In this document: piece by piece, positions 59,461 through 64,000 of the stretch
How the letters are laid out: each line of letters begins with the position of its first letter
Position numbering within the stretch: position 1 is the first letter of the stretch
NCBI GenBank assembly: GCA_016801885.1
Contig: JAFBJY010000433.1
Location: forward strand, 496,001 to 560,000
Source of the DNA: Toxotes chatareus
Lineage: Eukaryota; Chordata; Actinopteri; Toxotidae
DNA: 64,000 nucleotides
Direction: 5' to 3'
Made by a program: the position numbers and the translations under genes
The notes under the pieces: generated by a model
Databases searched by the model: none
What the model was told of the DNA's origin: nothing
Seen by the model: the letters and a program-made list of their open reading frames with translations, nothing else

Positions 59461-60691
59461 GTCAGACTCCATTGTTTACTTGTGTGCTGAGATGAATATG
59501 ATGTGAAAGTTGTGCTTTATTCAGTATTTATTAGGTCAAATCTCCTTCAGAATTTCTAACATTCAAAGTGTGAAATGGTTGAAAGGAAGTTGTGAAAGTG
59601 CTGACTCTGATTTTCAAAGTGATTTTTAAAGCTTTGAAAATGATTTGGATTCTGACTCTTACAGTCCACATTGACAGTGTCAGCAGTTTGACTGAGTTGA
59701 GCTTGTGTTATTCACAAAGTCTCATTGAGATCAGGATGTTTGACAAGAACTGATCTGTACAACACGTGTGAGCAGGTCTGAAGGCACAAGTGTTCATAGC
59801 TGCTCCCAATGGCCTCACTCACAGGCACAGTGAAAAGCCTGCTGTCACAGAGAGGACACGTGACCATGGTTTAAATCACGGAGAGGACATTTTCACACAG
59901 TGTCTCCTGAAGACATTCATAGAGCTACACTCAGCTGCTGAGCTGAACAGGGACACAAATATTTGTGGAACCAATGAAAACAGAGCAGAGAGAGAAGTTC
60001 AAACCCTGGCTACTTTCTCAGCTCCACACAGCCGACCAATCACTGAGCCCACTGGGTGTCAACGTCCCACTGTGTCTTTGTCACAGGGACACAAACTGTG
60101 GGATGCTGACACCCACCAGGAAGGTGGGGCCAGGAATCCCAGAATGCAATGCTGGAACAGCAGATTCAAATGTGTGAGCAGAGAGTGTTGGATGAAGCTG
60201 AACTTGCTTTGGACCAAAGACACATGACTGGAATGTGATGAAATGTCTCATTCAACACACTGCACATGTGCTGAATGTCTGCAGCTTCTCAAACTCTCAA
60301 CACAAACTTCAGTCACACTCAAAACATCAAAGGCTCAAACTATTATTTCACACAATATGAAAGATTTCATTTGAAACCTTAGTGAACACTTTGAAAACTT
60401 TCTTCCAAACTGTTAAACCTGAGTGTGAATGTGGGACTTTTTGAAGGAGATTTGAGCTCAGAGATTTGATGCTGATCCACACTGAGCATCTTGTTCAGCT
60501 TCATATTTCAAACTCATTGAATGAAGATTCCAAATCCAACACTTGCTAATTGACTCTTTACTTTGGAACAATTTCATCTTCACCTTCAGTTGACTTTTAT
60601 ATTTCTTCAATACAAAGCAAATATTCCACATTAAGACAGAAAGAAATGTTTCTTCACTCTTTGCTTTATGATCTGTGATGTTTATAGTGAC
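59461..60691 (+). other. NLR intron without transposon
   Basis: This intron differs from those after exons 2 and 4 and carries no mariner copy. It includes a frame (59790-60227) that I do not regard as coding, because it has no homologue or splice context. Confidence 0.5.
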
Positions 60692-60891
60692 TGAAGTTAA
60701 TGAGAGCTGTGTTTGACTTTTAGTATCTGACTGTTTTTAAGCTGCATCCTGTTGGTTCAGGTGTTTGGAGTTTCCATTTTCCAAACTTGTACATTCTCAA
60801 CCTTCTTCAGCTCTGAACAGATGATGAAACACTCAACGCTTTCAAGCAGGAACTTTGTCTCCTAAACTCACATCTTTTATTCTTTATTCAG

Positions 60892-61065
60892 TTTGAGTTA
60901 CTGCAGGTTGTCAGAGATCAGCTGTGCTTCTCTGGCCTCAGCTGTGAAGTCCAACCCCTCCCATCTGAGACACCTGGACCTGAGTAACAACAAGCTGCAG
61001 GATTCAGGAGTGAAGGATCTGTGTGTTTTTCTGCAGAGTCCAGACTGTGGACTGGAGACTCTGAG
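60892..61065 (+). CDS. NLR LRR exon 4
   Basis: 174 bases, phase 2-2. [40 protein letters not shown] and [13 protein letters not shown]. Same flanks as exon 2 (2.5-kb unit). Confidence 0.85.
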
Positions 61066-61381
61066 GTCAGACTCCATTGTTTACTTGTGTGCTGAGATGA
61101 ATATGATGTGAAAGTTGTGCTGACAGTAAAGTGCAGACATCACACTCATATTATACTTCATGGTAAAGTCTGTTTTCTTCTTCTGTGGTTTAGTCCACTG
61201 ACTGTGGCAGAGCAATGTTGAGCTACAGATTTCAAAGCTTCATTTAACAAGAAAAAAAGCTTCACTCTTTAAATCACATCCAAGTTTTTTTCCACACGCA
61301 CATCAACAAATATATATTCAGTATTTTCTTCTTCCAACACGACTAGAAAGTGATGAGACTAAAGTCAAAGTGACTCAGAAA

Positions 61382-62976
61382 CAGCTCTGGAAAAAATTGA
61401 GAGACCACTGCAAATTCTTCTGAAATCAATATCTCTGCATGTATGACAGCCATTCCATTCCTGTGTATGTTGAATTCCAACACAAGCACACCTCAGTCTA
61501 CTTAATGAGGTACTGATTAGGTGATCACCTGAACCAAATCCTATTTAATGAGGAAAAGTATAAAACCACTGCTGTGGTCATCACTATGCTCTTGCAATAG
61601 GACTGGATGGATGGCACAAACAGTGCTGGTAGTACCTCAAAAGTAATAGCAATCAAAAAAAGAACTATTGACCATGGCAAAACAGTTGAAAAGAAAAGTT
61701 TTGTTTGAGGAAAAGAGAGAAAAAAAGAGGAAAATTCTGGCTTTACTGGCAGAGGGATACAGTGAGCGTCAGGTTGCTTCCATCCTTTAATTTTCTAAGT
61801 TGACTGTTCATAAGGACAAGGTCAAGCAGCAGACACTGGGGACAACAAAGCTACAGGCTGGCAGAGGGCGAAACGACTCTCCACTGACCAGGATGACCGT
61901 CAACTCATTCCAATGTCACTCAGCAACCGTAGGATGACATCAAGTAACCTACAAAAAGAATGGCAAATGGCAGCTGGGGTGAAGTGCACGGCTCGAAACA
62001 AGCTTCTAGGGGCAGGGCTCAAGTCGTGTAAAGCTAGAAATAAACCCTTCATCAATGAGAAGCAAAGAAGAGCCAGGCTGAAGTTTGCAAAAGACCATAA
62101 GGATTGGACCATAGAGGACTGGAGTAAGGTCACCCTCGCTGATGAGTCCAATTTTCAGCTTTGCCCAATACCTGGTCATCTAATGGTTAGACGGAGACCT
62201 GGAGAGGCCTACAAGCCACAGTGTCTCACACCCACTGTGAAATTTGGTGGAGGATGGGTGATGTGCTTCAGCAAGGCTGTAATCAGGCAGATTTGTCTTT
62301 GCAAAGGACGCATGAATCAAGCTACATACAAGGTTATCTTGGAAGAAAACTGGCTTCCTTCTGCTCTGACAATGTTCCCCAACTCTGAGGATTGTATTTT
62401 CCAGCTGGACAATGCTCCATGCCACACAGCTTGGTCAATCAAGGTGTGGATGAAGGACCAGCCCAATCTCCAGACCTGAACCCAATTGAAAACCTCTGGA
62501 ATGTGATCAAGAGGAGGATGGATTGTCACAAGCCATCAAACATACCTGAGCTGCTTGAATGTTTGCATCAGGAGTGGCATAAAGTCACACAACAGCAACG
62601 TGAAAGACTGGTGGAGAGCATGGCAAGATGCTTGAAAGATGTGATTGAAAATCGGGATTATTCCACCAAATATTGATTTCTGAACTCTTCCTAACTTAAA
62701 ACATTAGTATTGTGTTGTTTAAAATGAATATGAACTTGTTTTCTTTGCATTATGTGAGGTTTGAGAACACTGCATCTTTTTGTTATTTTGACCATTTGTC
62801 ATTTTCTGCAAATAAATGCTCTAAATGATCATATTTTTATTTGGAATTTGGGAGAAATGTTGTCAGTAGTTTATAGAATAAAACAAAAATGTTCTTTTTA
62901 CTCAAACACATACCTATAAATAGTAACAACGGAGAAACTGATCATTTTGCAGTGGTCTCTTAATTTTTCCAGAGCT
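61382..62976 (+). mobile_element. Tc1/mariner-type element, copy 2
   Basis: Same element at the same place in the second 2.5-kb unit, so copied with its flanks rather than newly inserted. It keeps WSKVTLADESNFQL (first Asp), FQLDNAPCHTAWS (second Asp) and SPDLNPIENLWNVIKRRMD (Glu). About 25 bases are lost between the last two (after VWMKD, near 62455), which shifts the frame, and N-terminal frameshifts are present. It would be of the DD34E type. Inactive. Confidence 0.9.
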
Positions 62977-63431
62977 GACTCAGCATGTTTGTTAAATGTC
63001 GTCACCGTTACATGAAGTGAAAATCTTTTCCATTTTGTCTCAATCATTTGTTGACTTTCCTCCAAACTTCAGCCTGACATGTTTGTTCTCTGTCAAAACT
63101 TTCGGATCTTTAGTAGAATCTGAAACAAATGTCAACAACATGAGTTTGTATAGATGGAGCCACTGGTGGAGCTGGAAGAGTTTAAGAGCTGAAGTCACTA
63201 TGTCTTTATTGAAGCAGCAGCATGTTGTCATTAATATTAATGAGAGCTGTGTTTGACTTTTAGTATCTGACTGTTTTTAAGCTGCATCCTGTTGGTTCAG
63301 GTGTTTGGAGTTTCCATTTTCCAAACTTGTACATTCTCAACCTTCTTCAGCTCTGAACAGATGATGAAACACTCAACGCTTCCAAGCAGGAACTTTGTCT
63401 CCTAAACTCACATCTTTTATTCTTTATTCAG

Positions 63432-63605
63432 GTTGAGTCGCTGCAGTTTGTCAGAGATCAGCTGTGCTTCTCTGGCCTCAGCTCTGAAGTCCAACCCCTC
63501 CCATCTGAGACACCTGGACCTGAGAGGAAACAACCTGCAGGATTCAGGAGTGAAGGATCTGTGTGGTTTTCTGCAGAGTCCAGACTGTGGACTGGAGACT
63601 CTGAG
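63432..63605 (+). CDS. NLR LRR exon 5
   Basis: 174 bases, phase 2-2. [40 protein letters not shown] and [13 protein letters not shown]. The gene must continue beyond the window, because the donor GTCAGA is intact and no terminal exon was reached. Confidence 0.85.
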
Positions 63606-63937
63606 GTCAGACTCCATTGTTTACTTGTGTGCTGAGATGAATATGATGTGAAAGTTGTGCTGACAGTAAAGTGCAGACATCACACTGATATTATACTGAT
63701 CCACACTGAGGATCTTCATGGTAAAGTCTGTTTTCTTCTTCTGTGGTTTAGTCCACTGACTGTGGCAGAGCAATGTTGAGCTACAGATTTCAAAGCTTCA
63801 TTTAACAAGAAAAAAGCTTCACTCTTTAAATCACATCCAAGTTTTTTCCACACGCACATCAACAAATATATATTCAGTATTTTCTTCTTCCAACACGACT
63901 AGAAAGTGATGAGACTAAAGTCAAAGTGACTCAGAAA

Positions 63938-64000
63938 CAGCTCTGGAAAAATTGAGAGACCACTGCAAATTCTTCTGAAATCAATATCTCTACAGGTATG
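63938..64000 (+). mobile_element. Tc1/mariner-type element, copy 3 (cut by window)
   Basis: Left inverted end CAGCTCTGGAAAAATTGAGA in the intron after LRR exon 5, the same position as in units 1 and 2. Continues outside. Confidence 0.85.

Larger units (their letters stand above)
56567..64000 (+). repeat. tandem 2.5-kb LRR-exon units
   Basis: Each unit starts TTAATGAGAGCTGTGTTTGAC, has an LRR exon ~190 bases on, and an intron with a Tc1-like element. Starts are at 56567, 60693 and 63235 (the third cut by the window). A shorter unit at 59090 has the same head and exon but a different intron. Confidence 0.85.

Noticed and set aside
59790..60227. A 145-residue frame in the NLR intron
   Set aside because: No splice signals in phase, no recognisable domain; absent from the other units.

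Overview
The window is nuclear DNA from a ray-finned fish, most likely a percomorph teleost. Evidence: a fish-specific NACHT-associated (FISNA) NLR gene with 174-bp LRR exons, abundant fish-type transposons (Tc1/mariner, hAT, CACTA/EnSpm, helentron, CR1/L2-superfamily LINEs, a tRNA-headed SINE, solo LTRs), GT-AG introns and many microsatellites. There are no operons and no intact prokaryote-type genes.

Layout, left to right. (1) 1-2.3 kb: a recurrent 0.25-kb module, here called S, then a SINE and two minus-strand LINE fragments. (2) 3.6-5.4 kb: three short exons, each a multiple of three and phase 1-1, of an unidentified acidic protein. A solo LTR with target-site duplication sits in one intron. 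(3) 5.9-9.26 kb: a small C2H2 zinc-finger gene whose TATA promoter plus first coding exon is present twice. Its first intron holds a ~1.25-kb minisatellite, and its 3' end runs into a CACTA element. (4) 9.26-14.0 kb: a decayed CACTA/EnSpm element with a plus-strand transposase, a convergent minus-strand SAMD3-like partner gene, and an internal 1.6-kb tandem copy. (5) ~14.02-28.13 kb (segment A) and ~28.9-43.26 kb (segment B): the same ~14-kb block twice in direct orientation. Each holds three S modules, a solo LTR, a hAT remnant with a BED finger, and a decayed helentron (SGNH hydrolase, OTU protease, Rep tyrosine motif, Pif1-type helicase, AP-type endonuclease). A differs from B mostly by scattered 1-4-base indels and looks like a degraded or badly polished copy. 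(6) 44.1-46.9 kb: LINE 3' ends and unassigned sequence. (7) 47.1-64 kb: an NLRC3-like NLR gene on the plus strand, with an interferon-response-type element, a short 5' exon, repeated N-terminal exons, FISNA-NACHT (three frameshifts) and at least five LRR exons. The LRR exons lie in a 2.5-kb unit amplified together with a Tc1-like transposon. The gene runs off the right edge.

Functionally, the only host genes argued for are the NLR, the zinc-finger gene and the unidentified phase-1 exon gene; all other coding signal belongs to transposons. The NLR would be a cytosolic innate immune receptor if the frameshifts are sequence errors; as written it is broken. The density of indels in 12-43 kb means that assembly quality must be settled before any frameshift is read as biology.
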